Assembly: GCA_963920705.1 (NCBI GenBank)
Contig: OY987230.1
Location: forward strand, 10,813,320-10,877,319
Length of the DNA stretch: 64,000 nucleotides
Origin: Odiellus spinosus
Taxonomy: Eukaryota > Arthropoda > Arachnida > Opiliones > Phalangiidae
Direction of reading: 5' to 3'
Shown here: positions 1 to 12,534 of the stretch, one piece after another
Layout of the letters: each line of letters opens with the position of its first letter
Position numbering within the stretch: position 1 is the first letter of the stretch
Notes under the pieces: generated by a model
The model's database searches: none
What the model saw: only the letters and a program-made list of their open reading frames with translations
Told to the model about the DNA's origin: nothing
Made by a program: the position numbers and the translations under genes

Positions 1-1823
1 CAACTCTTTCTCAACCCGTCTCAACTCTTTCTCAACCCGTCTCAACTCTTTCTCAACCCGTCTCAACTCTTTCTCAACCCGTCTCAACTCTTTCTCAACC
101 CGTCTCAACTCTTTCTCAACCCGTCTCAACCTTCTCAACCTTCTCAACCCGTCTCAACTCTTTCTCAACCCGTCTCAACTCTTTCTCAACCCGTCTCAAC
201 TCTTTCTCAACCCGTCTCAACTCTTTCTCAACCCGTCAACTCTTCTCAACCCGTCTCAACTCTTTCTCAACCCGTCTCAACTCTTTCTCAACCCGTCTCA
301 ACTCTTTCTCAACCCGTCTCAACTCTTTCTCAACCCTTTCTCAACCCGTCTCAACCCTTCTCAACCCTTTCTCAACCCGTCTCAACCCTTTCTCAACCCG
401 TCTCAACCCTTTCTCAACCCGTCTCAACTCTTTCTCAACCCGTCTCAACTCTTTCTCAACCCGTCTCAACTCTTTCTCAACCCGTCTCAACTCTTTCTCA
501 ACCCGTCTCAACTCTTTCTCAACCCTCAACCCGTCTCAACTCTTTCTCAACCCGTCTCAACTCTTTCTCAACCCGTCTCAACTCTTTCTCAACCCGTCTC
601 AACTCTTTCTCAACCCGTCTCAACTCTTTCTCAACCCGTCTCAACTCTTTCTCAACTCGTCTCAACCCGTCTCAACTCTTTCTCAACCCGTCTCAACTCT
701 TTCTCAACCCGTCTCAACTCTTTCTCAACCCGTCTCAACTCTTTCTCAACCCGTCTCAACTCTTTCTCAACCCGTCTCAACTCTTTCTCAACCCGTCTCA
801 ACTCTTTCTCAACCCGTCTCAACTCTTTCTCAACCCGTCTCAACTCTTTCTCAACCCGTCTCAACTCTTTCTCAACCCGTCTCAACTCTTTCTCAACCCG
901 TCTCAACTCTTTCTCAACCCGTCTCAACTCTTTCTCAACCCGTCTCAACTCTTTCTCAACCCGTCTCAACTCTTTCTCAACCCGTCTCAACTCTTTCTCA
1001 ACCCGTCTCAACTCTTTCTCAACCCGTCTCAACTCTTTCTCAACCCGTCTCAACTCTTTCTCAACCCGTCTCAACTCTTTCTCAACCCGTCTCAACTCTT
1101 TCTCAACCCGTCTCAACTCTTTCTCAACCCGTCTCAACTCTTTCTCAACCCGTCTCAACTCTTTCTCAACCCGTCTCAACTCTTTCTCAACCCGTCTCAA
1201 CTCTTTCTCAACCCGTCTCAACTCTTTCTCAACCCGTCTCAACTCTTTCTCAACCCGTCTCAACTCTTTCTCAACCCGTCTCAACTCTTTCTCAACCCGT
1301 CTCAACTCTTTCTCAACCCGTCTCAACTCTTTCTCAACCCGTCTCAACTCTTTCTCAACCCGTCTCAACTCTTTCTCAACCCGTCTCAACTCTTTCTCAA
1401 CCCGTCTCAACTCTTTCTCAACCCGTCTCAACCCGTCTCAACTCTTTCTCAACCCGTCTCAACTCTTTCTCAACCCGTCTCAACTCTTTCTCAACCCGTC
1501 TCAACTCTTTCTCAACCCGTCTCAACTCTTTCTCAACCCGTCTCAACTCTTTCTCAACCCGTCTCAACTCTTTCTCAACCCGTCTCAACTCTTTCTCAAC
1601 CCGTCTCAACTCTTTCTCAACCCGTCTCAACTCTTTCTCGACCCGTCTCAACTCTTTCTCGACCCGTCTCAACTCTTTCTCAACCCGTCTCAACTCTTTC
1701 TCAACCCGTCTCAACTCTTTCTCAACCCGTCTCAACTCTTTCTCAACCCGTCTCAACTCTTTCTCAACCCGTCTCAACTCTTTCTCAACCCGTCTCAACT
1801 CTTTCTCAGCCCGTCTCAACCCG
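1..1823. repeat. 21-bp minisatellite (CTCAACTCTTTCTCAACCCGT)n
   Basis: The first 1.8 kb is a tandem array of a 21-bp unit, highly homogeneous from about 660 to 1800 and with shorter variant units (loss of 3-9 bp, CTTTCTC versus CTTCTC) before 660. Because 21 is a multiple of three, one minus-strand frame stays open for hundreds of codons and reads as a monotonous RRVEKEL heptad. No start context, splice sites or flanking domain support a protein, so I treat it as non-coding satellite DNA. The array runs off the left edge of the window. Confidence 0.95.
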
Positions 1824-2640
1824 CCGAGATATATGGCTTTTTATGCCCCCCCCCCCCCCCTGATATTTATATAGTATAAAATTTGTGAAAAAACTAGTTT
1901 TTTCCTAAGTTTGATAATTTTATTTCCTAATGAAGGAATGAGTTGAATTTATCTCATTCGAAAGAGGAGTTTAATTATAATAATTGAGAATTATTAAAAA
2001 AACTTTGACCGTTTTTGAGCCGAGATATATGGCTTTTTATGCCCCCCCCCCTGATATTTAAATAGTATAAAATTTGTGAAAAAACTACTTTTTTCCTAAG
2101 TTTGATCATTTTATTTCCTAATGAAGGAATGAGTTGAATTTAACTAGACCTATCTCATTCGAAAGAAGAGTTTAATTAGAATAATTGAGAATTATTTAAA
2201 AAACTTTGACCGTTTTTGAGCCGAGATTTATGGCTTTTCATGTCCCCCCCTCTGATATTTATATAGTATAAAATTTGTGAAAAAACTAGTTTTTTCCTAA
2301 GTTTGATAATTTTATTTCCTAATGAAGGAATGAGTTGAATTCGTTTAGACCTATCTCATTCGAAAGAGGAGTTTAATTAGAATAATTGAGAATTATTTAA
2401 AAAACTTTGACCGTTTTTGAGCCGAGATATATGGCTTTTTATGTTCCCCCCCTGATATTTATATAGTATAAAATTTGTGAAAAAACTAGTTTTTTCCTAA
2501 GTTTGATCATTTTATTTCCTAATGAAGGAATGAGTTGAATTCGTTTAGACCTATCTCATTCGAAAGAGGAGTTTAATTAGAATAATTGAGAATTATTTAA
2601 AAAAACTTTGACCGTTTTTGAGCCGAGATATCGGGTTTTT
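1824..2640. repeat. ~200-bp tandem satellite, four copies
   Basis: Four consecutive units begin with CCGAGATATATGGCTTTT at about 1824, 2021, 2221 and 2422, and a fifth truncated start is at about 2623. Each unit holds a C-tract of varying length, then GATATTTATATAGTATAAAA, an AT-rich core and the end GACCGTTTTTGAG. Divergence between copies is low, mostly point changes and C-tract length. The array directly abuts the 21-bp minisatellite. No coding potential was seen. Confidence 0.9.
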
Positions 2641-3057
2641 ATCCACCCCCTTGATAAATATACAGTATATGTGAAAAAGCTAGTTTGAATTTTGAAGCTT
2701 TATTTGCGTCATCAATGCGCCATCTATTGTGAAGTGATTACGTAAAATTTTGTTAATTTTAGTTTAAATGCTTTTTTTTTACAAAGCATTTATAGTTAAA
2801 ATATTAAAAATAATGAATATTATGATAAATGATTTCAGTTACCCCTAATTTTAACGTTTTTACCGTAAAATTCGTCGAAAACTAAACCTTGATAGGTAGG
2901 TCTTAAAATGGTTTTAGGCCATATCTCGAGTCGCGAGTCTAGCAGAATCTGGGAAATGTTTTGGGCCGATTGTTCTGGCCGAATGAACGACCGATTCTGC
3001 CAAATTGACGACAATTGCAAATGGCTACCCGTCTTTGATTGATTTAAAATTTAACTC
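2641..3057. other. Intergenic upstream region of JAMP
   Basis: About 400 bp of AT-rich sequence between the satellite block and the JAMP start codon. It presumably contains the JAMP promoter and 5' UTR. I see no clear TATA box, no repeat and no credible ORF. Confidence 0.4.
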
Positions 3058-6000
3058 ATGGAGAAGTCCCAGTGCCCTGGACTTTATTGTGGTAAACTAA
3101 ATTTAGGAAATGGAACATTTGGAACGTGTGGTGTAAATATAAAAGGAATAGCTTTTACCTATTATTACTCTTGAATCTTGATGAAAATCTCTTTATCCTA
3201 GGCTTGCCCTCGGGGTTACAGGGTTTCTGGGTTAGCATCAATCTGCACCCATTGCGATGGGGAAGCGTCCCTTTATGATTGGCTCTACTTGGGGTTTATG
3301 ACATTGATTCTTCTCTTGTCAAAATGGTACATAATTGACCAAACTCTTAAGCGACGAAATTTTACCCTGGATGTCTTGGTTTTGCACACTTGCGCTTTAA
3401 TTGAAACTGTGCTGGCTTCAGTCACTAGTTTATTGATAGTTGAACCAGCAGGAACATTTAAGCTAAAAACGTGTGGCGTTAAAAGTTTGTCAGATTGGTA
3501 CACCCTTCTTCACAATCCAAGCCCAGGTTATGGCCCTACTTTGAGATGTACCCAAGAAGCTACTTATCCATTGTGAGGAGAAATTTACCCTAAATGGAGA
3601 ATGAAGTCTGATAACGAGTTTTATCACTTCCTTATACTCTTTTCAGATAATGCGTTAAATTGATTCAACAGAATATAAGAACTTAAGCCACTATGTTAGA
3701 TTTGAGAACAGTGTATAAACCACAATTTGAAAAGTATTTCGCATGAGTACATGGATAATTCTTTCCACCGCCTGGGCCTGTGTAACAGATGTGGGACATA
3801 AACCCCCTGGAAACACTTAAAAAGAAATAATCCCCCCTGACAAATAATCCCTGACAACAGAAATTAAACATCTGTACAATTATATTTATCACGTTGCATT
3901 TAAAAACTAATATAAATAAAAATATCGACAGAAAAATTTAACCATAAATAACCTCATATCTGGTGTAATGTCTACTTGGTCTATTAAAAACTAAAATATT
4001 TTTTTATAAAAGTAACCTAACCTTGCCTAGCCTAACCTGCAACCTAACCTAAAGTAAACCACTGATTCGCGTTCAAAAGCGGAGTTTTCTAAAGGAGAAT
4101 TAACAAATGAGCATTACTTAAATGGACAATTTATAATTTAGTAGTGTCCCTACACACACCACTTTTTGTCCTTTAATTTACCATATAAAATAGCTTGACC
4201 ATTATTTAAATTAAATCTGTTATTAAACCTGACCTAAAATATGCAAAACTGACCCACAACACGGAAAACAGAGCAAAAACATGAAAACTGAACAGAAACA
4301 CCCCTTACGGAAAAGAGCTAGTCTGATATAAAGAGGTCTTCAAGAAAACTACAAAAGTTTTGGGGAAGTCTTTAAGACTTCCCAAAGACCTCTTAAGACT
4401 ACATAACCCTAAGACTACAGAAGACACCCGAAAGACTTAACCCATTTTCCGAAAGTGGGCTCAAACTCACTATATTCTGGATAACTGCCGTCTATGCTAA
4501 CCATTCTGCTAGACTGCTACCGGATCACAGTGGCAAACAAAATAACCTTTATCTCCTTTAACCTAACCATTTTCTTTTAAATAATTTTTTATGGGGGGGG
4601 GGGGGGGCGATTTTTTCGTTTGATGGGGGATTTATGTCCAGGCTAATTTTGTCTAGGGAGATTTATTTTGGGCGCCTCCCCTGTGTAGCCATCCGTAGTT
4701 GGAACTCTGTTCTCGCTGCCCTCAAGTACCTTCTAAAAAATCCTTTCAGCGAGAACTCAAACATTACCTTGGCATTGTCACATATTGTGCCCTCTTTCTT
4801 ATGCTATAAAAAACAGGATTTATCGGAACAATGCAATATTCCCTGTTAAGACTATTAACAGGTTTAAAGAATTAAAAATCTGAAGAGGGTATTAAGAAGC
4901 CAAATGGTAACCAGGAATTCATAAATAAATGTAGATAGAATATTTGTCTGGCTTTAACGAGTGTGTTTCATAGTCCCTGAACCAATCTCTTTAGTTGGAA
5001 CCCAGTTGTAACCAGGGCAACCAATAATATATAAAGTTTTAATAGGCGTTGAGGGGTGTAGCTCTTTCTTAAAGCAAAGGCATATCCATTATTCTGTCTA
5101 TATTTATGTACGAATTTCTATTAAAACGTACTCTAAGAAAAAAAAAAAGCCCAAATACTTTTACATCTCTGGCAAACTTTTTTTGTTAAGCGATCGCTAT
5201 GAAATAACCTAACCCAACCATAATAATTATTTGAAGGGGGCACAATTAACAGAAATCTTGTTTGACAGAGTATTTCCTTTTGAATCCTTGCTAAGCTAAC
5301 TTAGTAAGTTGTACGGAGCTAGTTATTAACTTTTGAAGTAATATATTTGCAAGGTAATTTGGTCTTTTTTTAGGATTAGTCTTCATTTTTCCATTATCAT
5401 TCAATCTGGCACCCACTATACGCAAAATAATAATGGCGTGTTTTGGGGACCTTCTTTTTTACAAATGTATCATTTACACTATTTTTTTTTTATAAAAATT
5501 TCTAGATATTCACTAGTTTTTAATCACAATGCATTTGCGTTACTTTTTATGCTGCTGATTAGACCAGTAATTATACGAAAAATTCTCCATGGAAAGGGTA
5601 AAACTTCAGTTTTCCTAACAATGTACGTAATTCCAGCATTAACCTTGTTACACGCAACGTGCGCAGGATTACTTTGTAAGATTTATAGTATATACTAAAT
5701 TGGTTTAAAAAGTATTTCTGAAAAAAATGTTTTTGAGTTTAGATTACGCCTTTCCTTTTGTGATAATTATATTGAGTGTGGTGACAATAGCTGCTCATTT
5801 TGCTTTTAGACTTGATCAGGTAATAAAAAATATTTTATCTGGATAGAAATACACACTAGATTTAATTTAATAATCTATCAATACTTACCTTTTTCTACAG
5901 TCAATGTCATCATTATTTTGGGGAACTATCAAAGATCCAAGGAACGCCGTCATCCTTTTGGGTCACTGGGCGTTACATTCTTACGGAATCGTGGCTCTGA

Positions 6001-6116
6001 CGGAATTGAAGGATCCAATTTTGCACGCTTCCCTAATAGCTCTGGTCCCTTTTCCAGCAATATTTTACATTTTAACTTCAAAATTTACCGATCCTAATAA
6101 ACTACACACAGATTGA
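3058..6116 (+). CDS. JKAMP: JNK1/MAPK8-associated membrane protein (JAMP/JKAMP), five exons
   Basis: JAMP is a multi-pass ER membrane protein known to recruit proteasomes and ERAD factors. Exons, with closing phases, are about 3058-3132, 3202-3572, 5506-5675, 5743-5819 and 5901-6116, giving 302 residues (human about 311). Exon 1 gives the Cys-rich luminal start (CPGLYCGKLN, ending CG) and exon 2 continues with ACPRGYR and THCDGEASLYDWLYLGFM, then the family signatures LSDWYTLLHNPSPGYGP and EATYPL. Later exons carry MLLIRPVIIRKI, a YYAF..VIIILSVVT membrane segment, GHWALHSYGI and ALVPFPAIFYILTSKFT. The ATG at 3058 fits the family N-terminus. Intron 2 (about 1.9 kb) holds repeats and a tRNA-like relic. 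The gene converges on gatB with about 110 bp between stop codons. Identification rests on recalled family motifs. Confidence 0.93.
3573..5505 (+). other. JAMP intron 2 with repeats
   Basis: A 1.9-kb intron bounded by TT|GTGAGG and TTTCTAG|A. It contains a CCTAACC-rich patch near 4018-4050, a diffuse repeat at about 4318-4440 with a short GGAAGTCTTTAAGACTTCC palindrome (a related sequence recurs near 25808-25880), a minus-strand tRNA-like relic and a G-tract near 4591. Small open frames here are not conserved coding sequence. Confidence 0.6.
4448..4524 (-). repeat. tRNA-like relic (SINE head or tRNA pseudogene)
   Basis: On the minus strand 77 nt have tRNA proportions. The ends TCCG/CGGA can pair, a D-arm GTCT...AGAC encloses AATGGTTAG, and a T-arm reads GTGAG-TTTGAGC-CCAC, close to the B-box consensus. 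The anticodon stem does not pair, so a functional tRNA is unlikely. It could be the 5' head of a tRNA-derived SINE. Confidence 0.45.
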
Positions 6117-6227
6117 TTAAAGATAGAGCATTAAAAAAGGTTTTAAATATGCATGTATTATAATGTTGTTAATATCAAGATTTTGTTTTTTGTAAATTTT
6201 TAATGAAAGTATTAACTGGATCCCATT

Positions 6228-9200
6228 TCATTTTTCTAAAAGTTTATTTAATAGTTCAGTTACCTGGTTAATATCTACTCTATCATTTGCGAGAGTTGAA
6301 ACTCCTTTGATTAGTTTCTTTAAGGCTCTCTTGTTACCATTACGATATTTCTCAACCTAGATCAAATAAAATTAAAATATATTAGTCACGAACAACAGTT
6401 AATACTTGTTTTTATGAAATAAATTGTGGTATGGGACATTTTGTATAAATGTTGCTTTGTCATCGCAGAATTAAGCAATATTATCATCTTTTCTGGTGCT
6501 GTTAAAGATGCGAATTTCATCGTGGGAAATGAAAACACTACAATTTTGCCTGCTAGGAGAGAAACTTCACGAAACTATGACATAGAGCTAAGACCCTCCC
6601 CATTTCATAATATCAACTTTTGATATATTAAAAACAAATGTTTTTTTTTTTAATGTTGGGCCTAAACAGATTGAGGGTATAATTAATACGCGGCTAAAAA
6701 TAAATAAGAGCTGTTGCTTTGAAAATAGACGTCACAAAATGGCTTGGGTCTGTGTGGAACGAACTTTAAGGAAAGTGAAAGAAAGCTCGGATTTGAACAA
6801 CCTAAGACCTTATTAGCACAGCCATTTAGGTTTAGGGCTTGTAGAATAGGTATACAACGCCAGTAAATTCTGCTAAAACAGCCAAATATTTCACCTCTTT
6901 TTCCATAATGGCACACAAAAAAAGTAACATTTTGAAGTTAGAGGGTTCTATGAGGATGGGCCAATGAAAAGTGACTATTCATTGTATTGTTTATGACCTA
7001 AAAAAATTCTAATAAAACCTACTTCTTTTGTTTGAGATTGAATAACTTCTAAACACAATTCCTCCAACAGAGTTTCATCGGTAATTTTTACCCAGTCATT
7101 CTCAACCAATATCTAGTGTACAGTGAAAATTTAAAAACTAAATAATCCATTTGAAAACAATTAGATCGAATTAACTTACTCGTAATGGTGTCCGCGTATC
7201 TCCATTGAAAAGCATGGACAAAATTTTATTGGCTGTAACTGGAGTAGCTTGATTAGTTTTTAAAAGGTCAATTAATTCTCCAACCAACTCTGCACCAACT
7301 GGGCTAAAAACAAGAAAAATGGATATTAATAAAAAACACTTTAGAAGAAGTCAATGTAAAAATTAATTTACCTTTGAGTAAAAGTTAAGTCCTTCTCATT
7401 CAATTCACCAAGTACACTATTGAGAAGCCAGTTTAAAACTAAATGAGGATGCCGAGATTTTTGCACCATGATCTTTTTAAAGAATTCCAAGCAGCCATCG
7501 CAATTCTACAACGCATAAGCCATAAAAAATGCTCATTTAGATTATTATTGGTTCTTGCCTAGTTTCAGAGGACCAGCCCTCTATATAACTGTATTTGTTA
7601 TGTTTGCGTATGATAGAAAATTACACTATTAAAGGAACTGTACGCGATCTCACTAAGCGACTGGTTGACTGCAAAACCCAGCTCCTTTCAATGCAGTACG
7701 CTTCAAACACCTTCGAACCATAAAACCAATTCCTTGACCGGTTGCATCATTGGCGAGACTCTATTGAGAGACTGGCATTGGTAGTGTAATTTTTTATAAT
7801 TCCCAGCATTAATTTATATTATTGAAATTATCTTACCACAACTAATACAGCTCGTTCCAAACTTATTTTGTAATTATCCATAAGTGTCTGCCTATCATCT
7901 TTAGGCATGACTGGTAACATTATTCTAAATTCATTAATATCAATGACACTTGGATTTTCCATTTCATTTTCATTGGATTCAGAGCTGTCTTTTAACTTTA
8001 AAGGAAGCAAATTTGGTTCAGGCATAAATCTGTAATCCAAAAGCGATTCTTTGTCCCTCATAACAACGGTTTTCCTGATTGCAAAATGATAATATTTAAA
8101 ATAAGTGGCCACAAAAATTTTGCCTTATTCTTTGGCGCCTACTTAGTTTGAATATCAAATGACAATGTTTGATTTATAATTGGTTCTCCTTTTTCAAGTA
8201 ACCCAGTTTGTCTTTTAATTTCATAATCTAAAAAAAAAAAAGAAAAAAAAAAAAAAAAAGCACCTTAAATAGAATCTTCTAGAGATGGGGTAGAACCACT
8301 TTCAGGATATCAAGGCTAGTTTCAAATATCCAGAATATCTTATCTCAAGCTGAATATCAAGATGTTGACTTTGGTCAAGTTCGAAGTATCTAGGCCTAAT
8401 CATAGCTGTGCGGGCTTGTATCATTTCCTTGAGCAAGAGCTTGATCGAGCGAGGTAGTCTTGGCACCAAAAAAGGCAAAAAGCTTTAAGTCTCAGCTGAA
8501 TTCAGCAAAATTAAAAAAAAAACATCTGAGCTTTTTATGAAAAAATTTGTGCGAGCCTGAGTATGAGTTGAGGCACGACTTTAAATTAGCTATCTGTGAG
8601 CCAGAGCTCAACTAATTTTTTTTTCAGACTAAGAGAAGCCCTTCTGTATCCAAACAATCACATTTTTACATTAGAAAAATATAGCCTTGCCCTACCATAA
8701 AATTTGCGTAGGTTTGTACCTACTGACAAAAGAAAGTGAAATCGACTTTGTAACTACCAAAAATAAGCTTCGAAGTTCCGCCCACCTATATAATGCTTGT
8801 TTTTTAACCCGGTTTGTATATAAATATTTTACTGTTGGCTTTAGTTTGAAACGCTTTGTTGTCTGATTGCCTCTAGCTTGTATTTTACTTTTGGTTTTAG
8901 TTTTAAATACGTTGTTAACCAAGTTAACAGTATCGATCCCTGAATTTATGGAATTAGTTTCGTTAGTATTTGTTATTTAATAATTATTGGTCTAATTATT
9001 TACAGGCCAATATATATTATTTAATTTAAAGTATTGCTAAATTTTTTATTCCATAATGATTGCAAAAATGGTTTTAAGCTCGCTAAACGCTTGAAATAAC
9101 CAATTTTAAGGCTTAATAAAATTATAACAAAGCATAAAAGCTCGATAAGTAAAATCCAGGGCTCGAGCTCGACTTCCGGCTCGATAAGGAAAAATTTTCT

Positions 9201-12200
9201 GGGCTCGAGCTCGACTCCCAGTTCGATAAGAAAATTTTTCAGGGCTCGAGCTCGACTCCCAGCTCGATAAGAAAATTTTTCAGGGCTCGAGCTCGGCTCG
9301 AAGCTCGATAATGAAATCTTCAAGAGCTCGAGCTCGGCTCGAAGCCTGAAATTTAGGGCTCGTACACCTCTAATTAAATTAGAGGTGAGTTGAGCCCAAT
9401 CTCTGGCGCACAGCTATGGGCATAATACTCACGAGGAATAGAGTCAAATACTTGGTACATGGAGTACAAAAAAAACTTCCTATTCAAAATATTTCTGCTT
9501 AAGTTGAGATGTTGGGCCTTGGTAATTTTTTTTGTACCACAAGTATTTAGGCCTAATACTAGGCTCACAACACCCACATACATTCATTATTTTTGTATGG
9601 ACATTGATCTTTCTTGCTAGTGTTTAGAAGGAAAAATAAATACGTCTCTTTAATAGCCAAGACTGGCAAGGGTTACTTCAACTGGGTTCCTTTTTTTTGT
9701 TTTTTGCTTAGTACTCGACATTCGAAGGAAACGAGTACTCGAGTGCCTGAAATGAGCACTCTCAAAAATAGATAGAAAAACAATTAGGATAAAGGTCAAT
9801 ACAAGTTTCACTTTTTGCCCAGTTTTACTCTTCTTTTTTCTAAACCAGAGACAATAGACTTGTTATGTAAACTCTCAAAAATTTGGATACTTACCTATAG
9901 CTTTCTGAACTGCACGAATACTATTTAAATTTTTAACTTCAGTTCTAACTCCTAAAGGTTGGCCCTCTTGGTGGACTGATACATTAGCATCAACGCGTAA
10001 GGCACCCTCTAAAATAAATTGGAGACCAATAAGTTAAGATTGAAAATCTTAAATCTAAGCTTGGCACGGATTTCATAAAGCTGCCAGTGCCAATATAATT
10101 GATCTTAGCATCACCAGCTGTACTTTCCGACTCGCCTATCCAAGTAAGTACCTTCCATTAAACAAGAACAAACTCCTAAACGTTCAAAGATTAAAGTTAG
10201 TTCTTTAACTAAACCAGCGGCTTCTTCACCATCAACTAGATCAGGTTCGAAAACCAGTTCCATTAGACCAATTCCTAAAAGAATACCATTTTAAGTGTCT
10301 CGGAAATTCATGTAATACTAATTTTTATTGAAATTTAAGGCTGAGAGAGTACAACTGTTAAAGGGACTTTTCAGTATGGTTCCATTTTTATTTATTTTTG
10401 GATTATCAGTTTCTCCGCCTTTCATTTTGTTTGTAAAAAAAAAAAAAAAAAAAAAATAAAATAAAAAGGAACCGGGTTGAAGCGCCCCTTTAAAGCCAGT
10501 CTCGCCTCTGAAAGAAACAGAACTTTTTCCCTTTTAAACACTAACAACAAAGGATCAATATCAACACAAGAATAATAGATGTAGTGGGGTGTTGATGTAC
10601 TCGCTACGTACCTAGCTAATGCAACCACGTGTAAAAATGTACCCCTCCTTTATTGATTAACCATATTTTTAATAAACAAGTTTATGTTCTAAGTGATAGC
10701 CCTAGTTATTCTAGAGCCCTGAATTTCTTAAGAGATCTTATGCGTTTGTACTGATAGGGTGTAGATCGCTTCACTAATTTAAGTTGGAGGAAATAAGTAC
10801 CGCCCCAAACTGACCAGAGTGATACTAAGGTTATGCCGTATCTTGTGTGGATATTGTTCTACACGTGGCACTAGTGAATATATAAAAGCTGACTCTGTAA
10901 TGGTTACCAGTATGAGGCTAAATTACAGAATAATCAGACCTTGGCTGCCCTACAACATAGTACTTTATTAAATAATCCTAATAAGAAGTTCTAGAAATTC
11001 TGAATATAATAGTTGGTATTACATATTTTATTACAACCTTGGAACCATCAAGAAGAGCTGTTAAAAAGCACCAGTTTCTCTTGAAAAGCTTGCCATTTTT
11101 CAAGGTTGAGTCGAAGCATGTGATTATCTATACTTTTGATAACCTCAAAACCTACCAAAAGAGCTGTTTAAAGGAGAATGCAACCTAACAACAAAAGACA
11201 TTTTGTGGATCAAGAAAATCAAAATTCAAGGGTTTCTCTAATTTTTGAATTTTATCCATTTTATGACATCATAGTACGACAAAACCTCGTTATTAAGAAA
11301 CGTGTTATGATGAATCATTCTATATAACGAATTTTTTTAATTCCCTACTGTATCGTCCGCAAAGCCAAGGCCTAGCAGCTATAACGAAATTACAAGTATA
11401 ACGAAAGTTTTCCCTCAGAATTCCATTTTAACAAGGTTTTACTATATTGTCATTCTCCAAAAATCAGAATTCAGTCTTTTCATTATGACAACTTTAGACA
11501 AACTTGTGACATCATAGCATTGTCGCAAATTTCTCAAGATAGAGATCTATTTCTAGGGAAAGTAGCCAAATAATTCGGGGTTTGAATATAACTATAATTG
11601 TCTTCAGATCGTGGTGCTATCTCTTTAAATGAAGATTAAAGAAGAAAACTTACCAGCTCTGTTTAAATCAATAAGGCTATGCTGATTCTCTTCGTCATGC
11701 ATACTTTTCCCGCTGTCTTGTTCCAATTGAATTTGTTTGATGCGAGCTTTGCATGGTTGAGGCATTCTACCAACAGCTGGATTGAACACGACAAATTCCA
11801 GGTACCCATCAGTAGCGATTGGGGCATGTTGTTGAGTTATTTGATACCCCGCAGGAAGATCGGAATAAAAGTAATGTTTTCGATCAAAGAAAGATTTTTT
11901 GTTTATTTTGCAGTTCAATGCCAGAGCAGTTAGTACTCCAGCTTCAACGCATCTTCTATTAAGAACCTAAAATAAGTTATTTTTAGTTAAATATATTACA
12001 TCTACGTGTTTCATACGGTGAACTTTGCATACAGGAAGAGTTCCAGGTAGTGCCGCATCAATGAAAGAGACATTCTTGTTTGGAGGAGATGCGAAAGAAG
12101 CACTAGATTCTGAAAAGAGCTTAGACTCAGAGGCTATCTGCGCGTGAATCTCCAATCCAACTACAGGTTTCCATTTCAGAGTACTCAAGCAAGCAGTTTG

Positions 12201-12201
12201 G
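6228..12201 (-). CDS. gatB: Glutamyl-tRNA(Gln) amidotransferase subunit B, mitochondrial (first exon unresolved)
   Basis: GatB is the tRNA-binding subunit of mitochondrial GatCAB, which converts Glu-tRNA(Gln) to Gln-tRNA(Gln). Ten coding exons (5'->3') are about 12201-12033, 11966-11654, 10274-10152, 10008-9895, 8227-8143, 8074-7837, 7505-7372, 7303-7180, 7112-7023 and 6356-6228. Signatures in order: [140 protein letters not shown], then the helical and YqeY tail ending LLNKLLEK. No in-frame ATG precedes exon 12201-12033: a stop lies just upstream, and the nearest upstream exon candidate (donor GAA|GTAAGT at 12260) lacks a usable start in the needed frame. The mitochondrial leader is therefore unresolved. 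Confidence 0.93.
8228..9894 (-). other. GatB intron with repeat content
   Basis: A 1.67-kb intron between the exons ending ...VQKAI and beginning DYEIKRQ. It contains A-rich tracts at 8230-8260 and the CTCGAGCTCG tandem block described separately. No conserved coding signal was seen. Confidence 0.6.
9140..9372. repeat. ~41-bp tandem repeat GGGCTCGAGCTCGACTCCC...
   Basis: About five degenerate copies of a 41-42 bp unit starting GGGCTCGAGCTCG and ending in GATAAGAAAATTTTTCA, inside a GatB intron. The right edge reads GGGCTCGTACACCTCTA, similar to ends of some DNA transposons whose subterminal region is rich in GAGCTCGAGC, so this may be the subterminal repeat of a decayed element. The minus-strand ORF across it (9021-9323) is a by-product of the repeat. 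Confidence 0.7.
10275..11653 (-). other. GatB intron with possible pogo/Tigger-like remnant
   Basis: A 1.4-kb intron. At about 11278-11445 the motifs ACAAAACCTCGTTATTAAG and AACAAGGTTTTACTATA face each other around internal ATAACGAA repeats, a layout typical of decayed Tigger/pogo-type elements. A TTTAAAGGAGAATGCAACC sequence at about 11168 matches the dispersed TTAAAGGGAGAATG family. No coding exon was found. Confidence 0.5.
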
Positions 12202-12534
12202 CTTTAAGTGGAAAAGATTTTGAGAATCATAGGAGCGAGAAAGACTTTTTTTAACTTACTTCACTAGTATTTTTAGATATTTTTGGCAGTCAAATGATTT
12301 AAACATTATCAATGATTTAACTGCAAGATAAAAAAAATTAAATACAAAGTTAAATTTCCCCATTCTATTGTAAGTGAAAAAAACACAAAATGAATTAAGT
12401 AAAATTACACAATTTAATGAATTTTTTTTTTTTAACTTTTACAAATGAGTTTTTTTTTCTATGATTTGTAAATTAGTTTTAATCCATTAAGGTTGAACTA
12501 ATAATATGAGAAAATGTTTAAGACAAATTGTTAT
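12202..12534. other. Spacer between Nup96 stop and GatB
   Basis: An AT-rich 330-bp spacer. On the minus strand it holds the Nup96 3' UTR (ATTAAA at about 12482-12477, A12 tract at about 12433-12422) and whatever serves as GatB promoter and leader exon. A strong donor (GAA|GTAAGT, intron side at 12260-12255) suggests a GatB leader exon here, but no ATG is in phase with it. Confidence 0.45.

Noticed and set aside
341-1819. Long minus-strand frames of RRVEKEL heptads
   Set aside because: They follow automatically from a 21-bp tandem repeat; there is no start context, domain or splice evidence.
1-1823. CRISPR-like regular array
   Set aside because: The units are contiguous tandem copies with no unique spacers, in a eukaryotic genome.
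9021-9323. 100-codon minus-strand frame with repeated ELGVELEP
   Set aside because: It is produced by the 41-bp CTCGAGCTCG repeat inside a GatB intron.
10422-10628. 68-codon minus-strand frame
   Set aside because: It contains a poly(T)-derived Phe run, lies in a GatB intron and has no recognisable motif.
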